The notes: generated by a model not told the origin, from the letters alone. DNA of 26,380 bases from Thermoleophilia bacterium (GCA_025928435.1 JAICJM010000038.1:1-26380), one strand, 5' to 3'. Numbered from the stretch's first letter, positions 8,858-17,385 are shown. Made by a program: numbers and translations.

Positions 8858-9292
8858 GTGAAGACCTACACCGCCAAACCGGGCGAGATCGAGCGCCTGT
8901 GGTACGTCGTCGACGCCGAGGCGAGGACGCTCGGACGACTCGCCACGCAGATCGCCGACGTGCTCCGGGGCAAGGGCAAGCCGGCCTACACGCCGCACGT
9001 CGACACCGGTGACTTCGTGATCGTCGTGAACGCCGAGAAGGTCCACGTCACCGGTCAGAAGCTCGACCAGAAGATCTACTACCGGCACAGCGGCTACCCC
9101 GGCGGCCTGCGCGAGCGGACGCTGCGCGAGCAGCTCGAGCGGCGGCCCGAGGAGGTCCTGCGGAAGGCGGTCAAGGGCATGCTGCCGAAGAACAAGCTCG
9201 CCTCGGCGCAGCTGCGCAAGCTGAAGATCTATGCGGGCCCGCACCATCCGCACGCGGCCCAGAACCCCGAACCCCTGCAGGAGAGAGCGTAG
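8858..9292 (+). CDS. rplM: Large ribosomal subunit protein uL13
   Basis: L13 is an early-assembly protein of the 50S subunit that binds 23S rRNA. The 144-residue product has the normal length and conserved blocks: [19 protein letters not shown], then [18 protein letters not shown], then HSGYPGG, and MLPKNKL near the C-terminus. GTG 8858 was chosen because it gives the expected N-terminus (VKTYTAK, with V read as Met). The longer frame from 8816 adds 14 residues not seen in the family. It is the first gene of a four-gene operon, and its TAG stop overlaps the rpsI start by one base. Confidence 0.97.
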   Translation: MKTYTAKPGEIERLWYVVDAEARTLGRLATQIADVLRGKGKPAYTPHVDTGDFVIVVNAEKVHVTGQKLDQKIYYRHSGYPGGLRERTLREQLERRPEEVLRKAVKGMLPKNKLASAQLRKLKIYAGPHHPHAAQNPEPLQERA

Positions 9293-9690
9293 TGGCAGAC
9301 ACCGCCGTCTCGTACCGCGGCACCGGCAAGCGCAAGACGTCGGTCGCGCGGGTCGTGCTCGTCCCCGGCGCCGGCGCCATCACGGTCAACGGCAAGGCGA
9401 TCGAGGAGTACTTCCCCCGCCAGACGCTGCGCGCGATCGCGACCGCGCCCATGCAGATCACCGGGACCGACTCCGCCTACGACGTCCGCGCGCGCATCGA
9501 CGGCGGCGGCATCTCCGGGCAGGCGGGCGCGCTCCGCCACGGGATCTCGCGCGCCCTGATCGGCGTCGACGAGAACCTGCGCGCCGAGCTGAAGCGCCAG
9601 GGCTTCCTGACCCGCGACGACCGCCAGGTCGAGCGCAAAAAGGCGGGTCTCAAGAAGGCCCGCAAGCGGCCGCAGTTCTCGAAGCGCTGA
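9292..9690 (+). CDS. rpsI: Small ribosomal subunit protein uS9
   Basis: S9 is a 30S protein whose C-terminal tail reaches the P-site tRNA. The 132-residue product has [20 protein letters not shown] at its start, [19 protein letters not shown] in the middle, and the expected basic tail ending RKRPQFSKR. It starts with GTG overlapping the rplM stop (TAGTG), preceded by the strong ribosome site AGGAGAGAG at 9279-9287. The pairing rplM-rpsI is near universal in bacteria and ensures matched synthesis. Confidence 0.97.
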   Translation: MADTAVSYRGTGKRKTSVARVVLVPGAGAITVNGKAIEEYFPRQTLRAIATAPMQITGTDSAYDVRARIDGGGISGQAGALRHGISRALIGVDENLRAELKRQGFLTRDDRQVERKKAGLKKARKRPQFSKR

Positions 9691-9701
9691 CCGGCCCACC
9701 G

Positions 9702-11000
9702 GTGTGCGCGTTGTTCGGCACCGACGGGGTGCGCGGCGTCGCCGGCGTCGACCTCACCGCGGACCTGGCGCGCGAGCTGGGCGCGGCCGCGGCCGCGTGG
9801 GCCGGCGAGGACGCCCGTGTCCTGATCGGGCGCGACACGCGTGAGTCGGGGCCGGAGCTCGAGGACGCCGTCGCCGAGGGGATCGTGTCGGCCGGCGGCC
9901 GGGCCGTGCATGCCGGCGTCATCCCGACGCCGGGCGTCGCCGTCCTCACTCGCCTGGGCGAGGCCGACCTGGGCTGTGTCATCTCGGCGTCCCACAACCC
10001 CTATCAGGACAACGGCATCAAGTTCCTGGGCGGCGATGGGCGCAAGCTCGGAGACGACCTCGAGCTCCAGATCGAGCGGCTGGTCGGCTCCGCGCCGGAG
10101 GCCTCCGGCGGCGAGGCGACCGAGCTCGAGGGCGCCGTCGAGGAGTACGCCGACTGGCTCGTGGGGACGTACGGCGCCGGTGTCGCGGCCAAGGACGGGC
10201 TGGTGGCCGACTGCGCGAACGGGGCGGCCCACCGCGCGGCGCCGCTCGTGCTCCGCCGGCTGGGCCTGGACGCGACATTCATCGGCGCCGACCCGGACGG
10301 CCGCAACATCAACGCCGGCCTTGGGTCGACGCATCTGGAGGCAGTCGGCGAGGCGGTGCGGGCCGCGGGCGCCGGCTGCGGGCTTGCGTTCGACGGCGAC
10401 GCCGACCGCTGCCTGGCCGTCGACTCCTCCGGCAGGCCGGTGAACGGCGATGCGATCATTGCCGCGATCGCACTCGCCCGCCGCGTCGACCGGGTCGTCG
10501 TCACCTCGATGACGAACCTCGGCTTCCACCGGGTCATGCGCGAGCACGGCATCGCGGTCGAGGTCACCGACGTCGGCGACCGCTACGTGCTCGAGCGGAT
10601 GCTCGCGACGGAGGCGACCCTCGGCGGCGAGCAGTCCGGCCACGTCGTCGACCTCGTCCATCACACGACGGGTGACGGCATCGCGACGGCGCTCATGCTG
10701 CTCGCGGCCCTCGGGGCCCTCGGCATGTCGATGACGGATCTGGCCGGTCTGGTGGTGCCGTTCCCGCAGCGGCTCGTCGCGGTCAACGCAGACCGCGCGG
10801 CGCTCGGGTCGGCCGAGCGGGTCTGGAAGGAGGTTGCGGCCGCCGAGGCGAAGCTCGGACCAGACGGACGGGTGGTTTTGCGCGCCTCGGGCACAGAGCC
10901 GGTTGTGCGCGTGATGGTGGAGGCGGAGAATGCGGCGATCTGCGATGAGGTGTGCGAGCATCTCGTGCAGGTCGTCCAGACGGAGATCGGAGTCGGCTGA
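9702..11000 (+). CDS. glmM: Phosphoglucosamine mutase
   Basis: GlmM turns glucosamine-6-phosphate into glucosamine-1-phosphate on the way to UDP-GlcNAc, the precursor of peptidoglycan and other cell-wall sugars. The 432-residue product carries all four active-site motifs of the alpha-D-phosphohexomutases: the phosphoserine loop ISASHNPYQDNGIKFLG (Ser97), the metal loop DGDADR, the sugar loop GGEQSGH and the phosphate loop RASGTEPVVRVMVEA. GTG 9702, 11 nt after rpsI, gives the expected N-terminus MCALFGTDGVRG. No clear Shine-Dalgarno is seen, so coupling to rpsI translation is likely. It overlaps glmS by one base. The link of rplM-rpsI to glmM is known in actinobacteria. Confidence 0.96.
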   Translation: MCALFGTDGVRGVAGVDLTADLARELGAAAAAWAGEDARVLIGRDTRESGPELEDAVAEGIVSAGGRAVHAGVIPTPGVAVLTRLGEADLGCVISASHNPYQDNGIKFLGGDGRKLGDDLELQIERLVGSAPEASGGEATELEGAVEEYADWLVGTYGAGVAAKDGLVADCANGAAHRAAPLVLRRLGLDATFIGADPDGRNINAGLGSTHLEAVGEAVRAAGAGCGLAFDGDADRCLAVDSSGRPVNGDAIIAAIALARRVDRVVVTSMTNLGFHRVMREHGIAVEVTDVGDRYVLERMLATEATLGGEQSGHVVDLVHHTTGDGIATALMLLAALGALGMSMTDLAGLVVPFPQRLVAVNADRAALGSAERVWKEVAAAEAKLGPDGRVVLRASGTEPVVRVMVEAENAAICDEVCEHLVQVVQTEIGVG

Positions 11001-12823
11001 TGTGCGGAATCGTGGGATATGTGGGCGGAAGGCCCTGCAAGGAGCTGCTGCTCACCGGGCTCGAGCGGCTCGAGTACCGCGGGTATGACTCCGCCGGCAT
11101 CTGCCTGATCAACGGCACCGCCGACATCACGCGGCGGGTCGGGAAGGTGTCCGCGCTGCGGGACGCCGTCGGCACGTCGTCACACCCCGCGACGACGGGG
11201 CTCGCCCATACACGCTGGGCCACGCACGGCGGCGTCATCGAGGCGAACGCGCACCCGATCGAGGCCTGCGAGGGCTCGGGCGTGACCGTCGTCCACAACG
11301 GGATCATCGAGAACTACGCGGCGCTGCGGCGCGAGCTGTCCGAGGCCGGCCACGTCTACCACTCGGACACCGACACCGAGGCGATCGCCCACCTGGTCGA
11401 GGAGTGCTATTCAGGCGACCTCGTCGAGGCGGTGCACAGGGCCTACCAGCGGCTGGACGGCCACTTCGCGTTCGCCGTCGCCCACCGCGACAGCCCGGGC
11501 GTGCTCGTGGCGGCCCGGCGTGGCTGCCCGCTCGTCGTCGGCGTCGGCGAGGGGGAGATGTTCATGGCCTCCGCCATCCCGGCCTTCCTCGCCGAGACGC
11601 GCAGGGTGCAGCACGTCTTCGACGACGAGATCGTGGTCGCCCGCACGGACGGCGCGACGTTCCTCACCGGCGACGGCACGCTGATCGAGCGCGAGGTGCA
11701 GGAGGTCGAGTGGGACGACGACGCGGCCGAGAAGCAGGGCTACGACACGTTCATGCTCAAGGAGATCTGGGAGCAGCCTGACGCGATCGCCCAGACGATC
11801 GGCGAGCGGCTCTACCGCGGACAGCTGCAGCTCGACGGCCTGAACCTGACCGACGAGCAGATCCAGGGCCTGTCCCGGATCGTGTTCCTCGCCTGCGGCA
11901 CGTCGTACCACGCCGGCCTGGTCGGCCGCTACCTGCTCGAGGAGTGGGCCCGGATCCCGTCCGAGTCGGACATCGCCAGCGAGTGGCGCTACCGCCATGC
12001 CGTGATCGACGAGAACACGCTCGTGATCGCGATCGCCCAGTCCGGAGAGACGATCGACACGCTGGCGGCGATGAAGGAGGCCCGCGCCCGCGGCGCGCAC
12101 GTCCTGGCCGTCACGAATGTGATGGGCAGCCAGATGACGCGCGAGTGCGACTCCGTGCTCTACACCCGCGCCGGGCTCGAGATCGGCGTCGCGGCTTCGA
12201 AGACGTTCACGGCGCAGCTCACGCTGCTCTACCTGCTCGCACTGCGCCTCGGCACCATCCGCGGCACCCTCGACGCCGAGCGGGCCGAGACGCTGCTCGC
12301 GCAGGTGCGGTCGCTGCCCGACCTCGTCCGCTCGACGCTGGAGCGGGGCGAGCTCGTCGAGCCGATCGCCGACCGCTTCTCCGGCAACGAGTTCTTCCTG
12401 TACCTGGGCCGCAACATCGGCCTGCCGATCGCGCTCGAAGGCGCGCTCAAGCTGAAGGAGATCTCCTACATCTCCACCGACGCGTACGCGGCCGGCGAGA
12501 TGAAGCACGGTCCGATCGCGCTCCTCGACGACTCGACGCCGGTGGTGGTCATCGCCACCGACGGGCATGTGTACGAGAAGGTCGTCTCGAACATCCAGGA
12601 GGTTCGGGCTCGCGGCGCCCACGTGATCGCCGTCGCGACCGAGGGCAACGAGGGCATCCGCGACCTGGCCGAGCACGTGCTCTACCTGCCGCGCACCGAG
12701 CCGGAGCTTCAGCCGGTGCTGGCGGTGCTGCCCCTCCAACAGCTCGCCTACGCCATCGCCACCCGCCGCGGCCTCGACGTCGACAAGCCGCGAAACCTGG
12801 CGAAGACCGTCACGGTCGAGTAG
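11000..12823 (+). CDS. glmS: Glutamine-fructose-6-phosphate aminotransferase (isomerising)
   Basis: GlmS makes glucosamine-6-phosphate from fructose-6-phosphate and glutamine, the step directly before GlmM. The 607-residue product is full length. The N-terminal glutaminase starts MCGIVGYVGGR, so Cys2 becomes the N-terminal nucleophile; RGYDSAG, THGGV and HNGIIENY follow. Two SIS sugar-isomerase domains follow from about residue 290, with CGTSYHA, the phosphate-binding SQSGET-type loop (AQSGETIDTLAAMKEA), SKTFTAQLTLLYLLAL, and the tail KPRNLAKTVTVE. ATG 11000 overlaps the glmM stop (TGATG), so the two pathway enzymes are translationally coupled. No glmS ribozyme is expected, because there is no leader before the start. 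Confidence 0.97.
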   Translation: MCGIVGYVGGRPCKELLLTGLERLEYRGYDSAGICLINGTADITRRVGKVSALRDAVGTSSHPATTGLAHTRWATHGGVIEANAHPIEACEGSGVTVVHNGIIENYAALRRELSEAGHVYHSDTDTEAIAHLVEECYSGDLVEAVHRAYQRLDGHFAFAVAHRDSPGVLVAARRGCPLVVGVGEGEMFMASAIPAFLAETRRVQHVFDDEIVVARTDGATFLTGDGTLIEREVQEVEWDDDAAEKQGYDTFMLKEIWEQPDAIAQTIGERLYRGQLQLDGLNLTDEQIQGLSRIVFLACGTSYHAGLVGRYLLEEWARIPSESDIASEWRYRHAVIDENTLVIAIAQSGETIDTLAAMKEARARGAHVLAVTNVMGSQMTRECDSVLYTRAGLEIGVAASKTFTAQLTLLYLLALRLGTIRGTLDAERAETLLAQVRSLPDLVRSTLERGELVEPIADRFSGNEFFLYLGRNIGLPIALEGALKLKEISYISTDAYAAGEMKHGPIALLDDSTPVVVIATDGHVYEKVVSNIQEVRARGAHVIAVATEGNEGIRDLAEHVLYLPRTEPELQPVLAVLPLQQLAYAIATRRGLDVDKPRNLAKTVTVE

Positions 12824-12841
12824 CGCCGGCGCAGGCCGGCG
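12824..12841. terminator. GC-rich hairpin after glmS
   Basis: CGCCGGC, a GCAG loop and GCCGGCG form a 7-bp stem right after the glmS stop. There is no T-run. It is a plausible end of the rplM-glmS transcript, helped by the palindrome 35 bases further on. Confidence 0.4.
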
Positions 12842-12875
12842 GCGGCCAGGAGAGCACGGCAGGGACGCGCGACCC

Positions 12876-12906
12876 TGAATACACGGGGTCAGACCCCTGT
12901 TATTCA
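12876..12906. repeat. 31-nt imperfect palindrome (REP-like), copy 2
   Basis: The left arm TGAATACACGGGGTC, a central A (12891) and the right arm GACCCCTGTTATTCA pair at 12 of 15 positions; the mismatches are the three pairs next to the GGGGTC core. Length, central A, core and TGAATA/TATTCA ends match copy 1. Unlike the other copies it supplies no stop codon to a recognised gene. It lies between glmS and a broken gene. Confidence 0.85.
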
Positions 12907-12928
12907 CGCTCGGATGCGATCGCCACGG

Positions 12929-12955
12929 GGATGGACGGTCGAAAGCGACCCATCC
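12929..12955. other. Bulged stem-loop before the broken isochorismatase-like gene
   Basis: GGATG, a 3-nt bulge, GGTCG, loop AAAG, then CGACC and CATCC form a 10-bp stem 20 bases ahead of ATG 12976. It may be a leader element of the broken gene or a terminator. I do not recognise a riboswitch class. Confidence 0.35.
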
Positions 12956-12975
12956 GCAGGCGCAAAGGAGCGACC

Positions 12976-13050
12976 ATGACCACGCTCGCGAACAGGCCGA
13001 ACACGGCACTCCTCGTCGTCGACGCACAGAACGGCGCGTTCATACCAGAC
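12976..13050 (+). pseudogene. Truncated 5' end of an isochorismatase-like (cysteine hydrolase) gene
   Basis: ATG 12976 has an excellent ribosome site (AAAGGAG, 5 nt before it). It opens a frame reading MTTLANRPNTALLVVDAQNG, which matches the first strand of isochorismatase-like hydrolases, including the catalytic Asp of the VVDxQ motif. After about 23 codons the sequence becomes Arg- and Pro-rich and unlike the family. The frame runs on to TGA at 13254 across the 3' end of the convergent hydrolase gene. The catalytic Lys and Cys regions are absent, so this is a remnant. The rest was probably lost by deletion; I see no transposase scar other than the palindrome 70 nt upstream. Confidence 0.65.
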
Positions 13051-13132
13051 CGTGCCGGGCCGGGTTGCGGAGGCGGTTGGCTGCCGGGACGTCGACTTCG
13101 CCAGTCCGGCCTGACGTCGCCCCCGCGGCGCT

Positions 13133-14338
13133 CTATCCGCCGAGCGCGTCCGCGATCGCCGCGAACCCCGCCAGGCAGTACCCCTCGAGCTCGTCGTCGG
13201 TCGGGGAGGGCCAGGTCGACAGCTTCACGCAGACGACGTCGGCCGGCACGTTGATCCACACCATCTGCCCGTGGATACCGAGGCCGGCGTAGACGGCGTC
13301 GCGGTCGAGCACCCAGAACTGATTGCGGTACATCTCGCCCGAGTGCACCTCGACGTCCTCGGCGCGGGCGTACGCGTCGATGCAGTCCTGATCGCCGTGG
13401 CGGGTGTCGAGCACCCACTCGCGCGGGACGATCTGCTCGCCGCCGAGGCGCCCCTCGCGCAGGTGCACGAACCCGAAGCGGGAGAGGTCGCGCAGGGTGG
13501 CACAGATCCCGCCGTCCGGCAGCGTCACGCCGTGGCGGATCGTGATGTCGGCGTCCTGCTCGGCGCCGATCCGCGACCACAGCGCCTCGCTCACCAGCTC
13601 CGGGTAGCGCACGCCGGACGCCCGCTCCATGATCCACGCGAGCAGCTCGGTCAGGATCGACCGGTAGTCGAAGAGCCGGCCGTGCGGGCGGGCGTTCCCG
13701 AGGCGCGTGATCTGCTCGTACACGTGCGCGGCCACGGCCTCGCCCGCCGGCGGCCTCCAGCCGGCCAGCACCTCGGTCAGGAACACGTCCGAGGCGGGGT
13801 CGTCGTAGGTCTCGTCGTAGGCCGTGCCCGTGCACATGTCGAGCACGTGGCGGACGGTCGCGCCCTCGAAGCTCGTGCCGGCGAGCTCATCGATGTAGGC
13901 CGTCACCGCCGCGTCGGGGTCGATCAGCCCGCGCCCGACGAGCACGCCCGCGACGGTGCCCGCGATCGACTTCGAGACCGACTGCAGCAGGTGGGTGGTC
14001 GCCGGCGTCATGCCGGTTGCGTAGTGCTCCATCGCGACGCGGCCACCGTGGAGGACGAGGAAGCCGTCTGCGTACGTCCGATCGAGCATCTCGGCGACGG
14101 TCGTCCGCGCGCCCGCCCAGTCGAACGAGATGCCGGCGACGTCACGGGGGTCGGGCTCGAGGGCCAGGACGGGCCCGGTCCCACGCTCGATCCGCGCCGT
14201 CGGCACGATCTCGCGCGTGTGCAGGAACCCCCATCGCAGGTGCGGGTACGTCGACCAGTTGTGGACGCCGACGACGCGGTCGGCCGCCGGCGGCAGGCCC
14301 TGCATGAGTCCGGAGGCGTCGTCGATGGCGGCGATCAT
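13133..14338 (-). CDS. Serine hydrolase of the beta-lactamase family (NylB/EstB-like)
   Basis: The 401-residue product belongs to the penicillin-binding-protein-like serine hydrolases (class C beta-lactamase fold), which includes 6-aminohexanoate-dimer hydrolase and several esterases. The nucleophile motif SxxK is Ser120-Val-Ser-Lys123 in LLQSVSKSIAG. The second motif Tyr is probably Tyr225 in FDYRSILTELLAW, and GIHGQMVWINV stands for the third (KTG-like) motif. I see no signal peptide, so it should be cytosolic like NylB. The substrate is unknown: an amide or ester is likely, and a true beta-lactam role is less so. It lies 30 nt downstream of the lipoprotein gene in the same direction, probably as an operon. 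No clear ribosome site precedes ATG 14338. Confidence 0.9.
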   Translation of the reverse strand: MIAAIDDASGLMQGLPPAADRVVGVHNWSTYPHLRWGFLHTREIVPTARIERGTGPVLALEPDPRDVAGISFDWAGARTTVAEMLDRTYADGFLVLHGGRVAMEHYATGMTPATTHLLQSVSKSIAGTVAGVLVGRGLIDPDAAVTAYIDELAGTSFEGATVRHVLDMCTGTAYDETYDDPASDVFLTEVLAGWRPPAGEAVAAHVYEQITRLGNARPHGRLFDYRSILTELLAWIMERASGVRYPELVSEALWSRIGAEQDADITIRHGVTLPDGGICATLRDLSRFGFVHLREGRLGGEQIVPREWVLDTRHGDQDCIDAYARAEDVEVHSGEMYRNQFWVLDRDAVYAGLGIHGQMVWINVPADVVCVKLSTWPSPTDDELEGYCLAGFAAIADALGG

Positions 14339-14368
14339 ACGCCGTCACACCAGCCGGTCGGCGATCCA

Positions 14369-15619
14369 CTAGCGCGTCGGAGACGCTGCTGGTGTGGAGG
14401 CGACCATCGTGTGGAGGACCGCGACCGTCTGGGCGAGTGGGTACCAGGCGTGCAGGTCGATCTGGTACGTGCCGACGGGCCCGGGCCAGCGGTAGCACAG
14501 ATGGTTCGCGAAGCAGTCGCCGAAGATCAGCCTGCCGGCACGATGCGTCCACGGGCGGTGGCCGAGGGGGATGGGCTCCGTCGTGATGTAGCCCGTCGGG
14601 ATCTTGATCCGCGCGAGCGGGATCCGGCGGGCGTCATGGGCGGCGTGCCTGACGTATCCGGCTGTGACCTCGAAGTGGCCGAACGCAGGCGGGCGGACCG
14701 CGGTCGGCCTGGGGATGCCGGGGCCGCTCCATGTGACGCTCATCCAGCTCGTCCTGACGCGCCCCTGGCCCGGCCACGGCGGCCAGGGCTGCATGGACAC
14801 GTCGGCGCCGTCCACGCCCGCCATCGGAACGACGCGCGGACAGGCCGGGCGGGCGATCCGGGAGGCACGGCAGAGCTCGTCGATCCATGCCGGCGCGGCC
14901 ACCATCGGCATGCCGTCGGCCGCACCGATGCGAGCCGGCCGGCGCGGCGGCGGTGATCCGGCCGCGAGGCGATCGACGATCGCATGGAGGGTCTGCACGC
15001 TCCGGGTGATCGGCTCCCACACGTTCACCCCGACGGCGTGGTCGCCGGTCGCATCGTGCCACCGGAAGAGGGTCAGGTCGCTCAGCGAGCCCTCCACGGC
15101 GTAGATGCTCGGCGTCAGCGACAGCTCGCCGCGGTGGCCGCCCCATGTGCGCGGCCCGAGCCTGACCGGGCGACGGCGGTTGCCGTTCGCCATCCCGTCA
15201 CGGATGCGGGCAATGGGCGCTCCCACCGCCGGAAAGGCATGTCGGTCAAGACGCATGAACGCACCGCCGAAAGCCACGACGTTCGAGTACACGGGCGGCC
15301 GGTGGACGCGCTCGTTGAACCCGCCCCACTCGACGCCCGACTGCAGTTGCCAGGCCGCCATCCGGAAACGGGGCCCCGGGCCTGCGAACGTGAACTCCCA
15401 TCCGCGCTTGGGCGCGGCGGGGATCGCGGCCGGGCAGGTGCCGCGCAACTGCGCCACGGTCGCGCAGGCCGCGGCCGCCCAGTCCGGCGTGCGACGCAGG
15501 GCGACCGGCGCCGTCGCCTTTCGCGGGTGACCGCTCCCGAGGCGCGCCTGGTGGGCCCCGGACGAGCACGCTGCGCACGCGCCGATTGCGACCACCGCCA
15601 TCGAAATCGACATCCGCAT
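14369..15619 (-). CDS. Putative lipoprotein with an internally duplicated domain, function unknown
   Basis: I do not recognise the family. The 416-residue product starts with a short signal sequence whose lipobox is IGAC (Cys15) or less likely CAAC (Cys18). The body consists of two related halves, about 48-215 and 246-406. Each opens with a C-x9-C-P pattern (Cys52/Cys62 and Cys250/Cys260), followed by a Trp- and aromatic-rich beta stretch. Each closes with a matching segment: VNVWEPITRSVQTLHAIV (198-215) and LHAWYPLAQTVAVLHTMV (389-406). A Pro- and Arg-rich linker joins them. This points to an old tandem duplication of a disulfide-bearing, surface-exposed domain of about 170 residues. It precedes the serine hydrolase gene and diverges from the region at 15686. 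Confidence 0.75.
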   Translation of the reverse strand: MRMSISMAVVAIGACAACSSGAHQARLGSGHPRKATAPVALRRTPDWAAAACATVAQLRGTCPAAIPAAPKRGWEFTFAGPGPRFRMAAWQLQSGVEWGGFNERVHRPPVYSNVVAFGGAFMRLDRHAFPAVGAPIARIRDGMANGNRRRPVRLGPRTWGGHRGELSLTPSIYAVEGSLSDLTLFRWHDATGDHAVGVNVWEPITRSVQTLHAIVDRLAAGSPPPRRPARIGAADGMPMVAAPAWIDELCRASRIARPACPRVVPMAGVDGADVSMQPWPPWPGQGRVRTSWMSVTWSGPGIPRPTAVRPPAFGHFEVTAGYVRHAAHDARRIPLARIKIPTGYITTEPIPLGHRPWTHRAGRLIFGDCFANHLCYRWPGPVGTYQIDLHAWYPLAQTVAVLHTMVASTPAASPTR

Positions 15620-15673
15620 GACCGGGATACGCGGTGAACGTCCGCCGGCGTCCGGGCGTCAGTGACGGCTCGG

Positions 15674-15679
15674 TATCAT
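15674..15679 (+). promoter_or_regulatory. -10 box, leaderless type
   Basis: TATCAT lies 6 nt before GTG 15686, the same layout as at other leaderless starts in this window. It supports the idea that a gene once began, or still begins, at that GTG. Confidence 0.45.
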
Positions 15680-15685
15680 CGCGCG

Positions 15686-15832
15686 GTGACGCCGGTCGCG
15701 ATGTTCGGCATCGCCGCCGCGGTCATCTCCGTGATCGACCTCGTCCCGTTCGTGCCCGCGAGCGCTACCCGTCCTACGACGCGCCCGGGAACGGGGCGAT
15801 CGCTGCGCTCATCCTCCATCGCCGCCGGTTGA
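15686..15832 (+). pseudogene. Short ORF, probably a frameshifted small membrane protein gene
   Basis: GTG 15686 opens a frame of 48 codons. It first encodes a membrane-helix-like stretch (VAMFGIAAAVISVIDLVPF) and then turns into a low-complexity Thr- and Arg-rich tail. The +1-shifted frame over 15762-15830 gives a much more protein-like continuation, RERYPSYDAPGNGAIAALIL. The simplest reading is one frameshift near 15755-15765 in a small gene. I do not recognise the protein. A sequencing error or an intact 48-residue peptide are alternatives. Confidence 0.4.
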
Positions 15833-15885
15833 CTTCCCGAGGCCGGAGGAGTATGCCTGCCGGTCAATCGAGAGGAGGCAACGCC

Positions 15886-17346
15886 GTGAACGCTCGCCGG
15901 GTCCGTTCTGTCGTCGTGGTGGTGTGCCTGCTGTTCGCTGCGGTGGGAGCGTCGTCGGCGCGGGCCGCGACCAACTACGCCGTCGTCCCGATCACCGACG
16001 AGGCGGGGATCGACACCGCGAGCCTGAACGCCAACGGCCAGATCGCGCTCTCGATCTACCAGGGCAGCTGCTGCGACGACGCCGGATACTGGTCGCAAGG
16101 CGCGATCACGCACCTCCCGTCGGCCTGCCCGCTGTGCAACAGCTTCGGCGCGTCCGCCCTCGGGATCAACGGCGCCGGGCAGATCACGGGCGGCGTCTCG
16201 AACTTCGACACGGGGACGCAGAAGGACTTCAACCAGGCGTACCGCTACTCCATCTCGACCGGCGGGACGACGCTGATCCCGACGTTCGGCGGCATCAACG
16301 CGACCGGGGAGGGGATCAACGGCGCCGGCCAGGTGGTCGGCGAGGCCGATCTGCCGTCGTTCGTGACCCACGCGTTCCTCTGGAACGGCTCGACGGTCAA
16401 GGACCTGGGCACCCTCGGCGGCCAGAACAGCGTCGCCTATGCCACCTACGCCACGGGTCAGGCGGTCGGATGCGCGCAGACGGCGTCCGGCAGATACCAC
16501 CCGTTCCGGTACCAGGGCGGGACGATGACGGACCTCGGGCTGCCGGCCGGTATGACCCAGGGCTGCGCGACCTCGGTCAACTCCTCCGGGACGGTGCTCG
16601 GCTACGCCCTGAACGGGAGCGGCGGATGCGCGACCTGGCTCTGGCACGCGGGGACGCGGACGGTGCTGCCGAAGCTGAACGGCCAGTGCGTCCTGCCCGG
16701 GGACATCTCGGGGAACAGCAGCCTGCCGAACAACCCCGGGCACATCGCGAACACCGGCCAGGTCATCGGCGGGATCACGACCTCGCCCGGGATCTCCCAG
16801 CCGGTCGTCTACCAGGGCGGCACGGTCTCGCGGATCACCGCCGCCCAGACGCCGTTCGACCCGCCCTCCACGAATCCACTCGTGACGCCGGGCTGGTTCG
16901 GCCTCGGGACGAGCAACAACCTCCACGGCCTCATCACCGCGCTCGGGGAGAACGACAGCGGCTCCAACACCCTCTACCTGTTCACCCCCATCGCGATCGA
17001 CGACGAGACGAGCGCGGCGATCCACTACTCGAGCGGCTGGTCACGGGCCGCGTTGGCCGGCGCCTACGGCGGGTTCGTGAAGCAGTCGTCGACCGCGGGC
17101 GCGACGGCGACGCTCACGTTCACGGGCGCGAGCGTGTCGGTCATCGGCGCGCGCGGGGCCGGTCTGGGCTCGGCGGCCATCCACGTCGGCGGGGCGTCGA
17201 AGGGCACGGTGAGCGAGAGCGGCGCCGCCGCGACGCGCGTCCGGCTCAAGACGATCTACTTCGCCGGCCCCGGCACACACACGATCAAGCTCACGGTCAG
17301 CTCGGGCACCTTCAAGCTCGACGCGATCACCGTCGCGCCGCACTAG
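15886..17346 (+). CDS. Secreted HAF-repeat protein with C-terminal beta-sandwich domain
   Basis: The 486-residue product has a clear signal peptide (VRSVVVVVCLLFAAVGASS, then ARAA). The body contains the repeat unit known as the extracellular HAF repeat: HAFLWNGSTVKDLGTLGG at about 162-179, with companion turns GINGAGQITGG, GINGAGQVVGEA, VNSSGTVLGYA and NTGQVIGGI. These probably form a propeller-like series of beta units. Residues about 375-486 make a separate beta domain (SSGWSRAALAGAYGGFV to FKLDAITVAPH) of a kind found at the C-terminus of actinobacterial secreted enzymes, perhaps binding carbohydrate. GTG 15886 has a strong ribosome site, AGAGGAGG at 15871-15878. The molecular role of HAF proteins is not known. 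lgt is convergent, with a palindrome between them. Confidence 0.85.
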   Translation: MNARRVRSVVVVVCLLFAAVGASSARAATNYAVVPITDEAGIDTASLNANGQIALSIYQGSCCDDAGYWSQGAITHLPSACPLCNSFGASALGINGAGQITGGVSNFDTGTQKDFNQAYRYSISTGGTTLIPTFGGINATGEGINGAGQVVGEADLPSFVTHAFLWNGSTVKDLGTLGGQNSVAYATYATGQAVGCAQTASGRYHPFRYQGGTMTDLGLPAGMTQGCATSVNSSGTVLGYALNGSGGCATWLWHAGTRTVLPKLNGQCVLPGDISGNSSLPNNPGHIANTGQVIGGITTSPGISQPVVYQGGTVSRITAAQTPFDPPSTNPLVTPGWFGLGTSNNLHGLITALGENDSGSNTLYLFTPIAIDDETSAAIHYSSGWSRAALAGAYGGFVKQSSTAGATATLTFTGASVSVIGARGAGLGSAAIHVGGASKGTVSESGAAATRVRLKTIYFAGPGTHTIKLTVSSGTFKLDAITVAPH

Positions 17347-17354
17347 CGGGCATG

Positions 17355-17385
17355 TGAACACCCGGTGCCAGGCACCGGGTATTCA
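17355..17385. repeat. 31-nt palindrome (REP-like), copy 3 with altered core
   Basis: The left arm TGAACACCCGGTGCC, a central A (17370) and the right arm GGCACCGGGTATTCA pair at 14 of 15 positions, with the exception able to form G-T. The plan is that of copies 1 and 2, but the core is GGTGCC/GGCACC instead of GGGGTC/GACCCC, a change made on both arms together. The last three bases, read on the minus strand, are the lgt stop codon. It lies between the convergent HAF gene and lgt. Confidence 0.88.

Noticed and set aside
10985..11000. glmS ribozyme leader
   Set aside because: glmS starts by overlapping the glmM stop, so there is no leader to hold a ribozyme.
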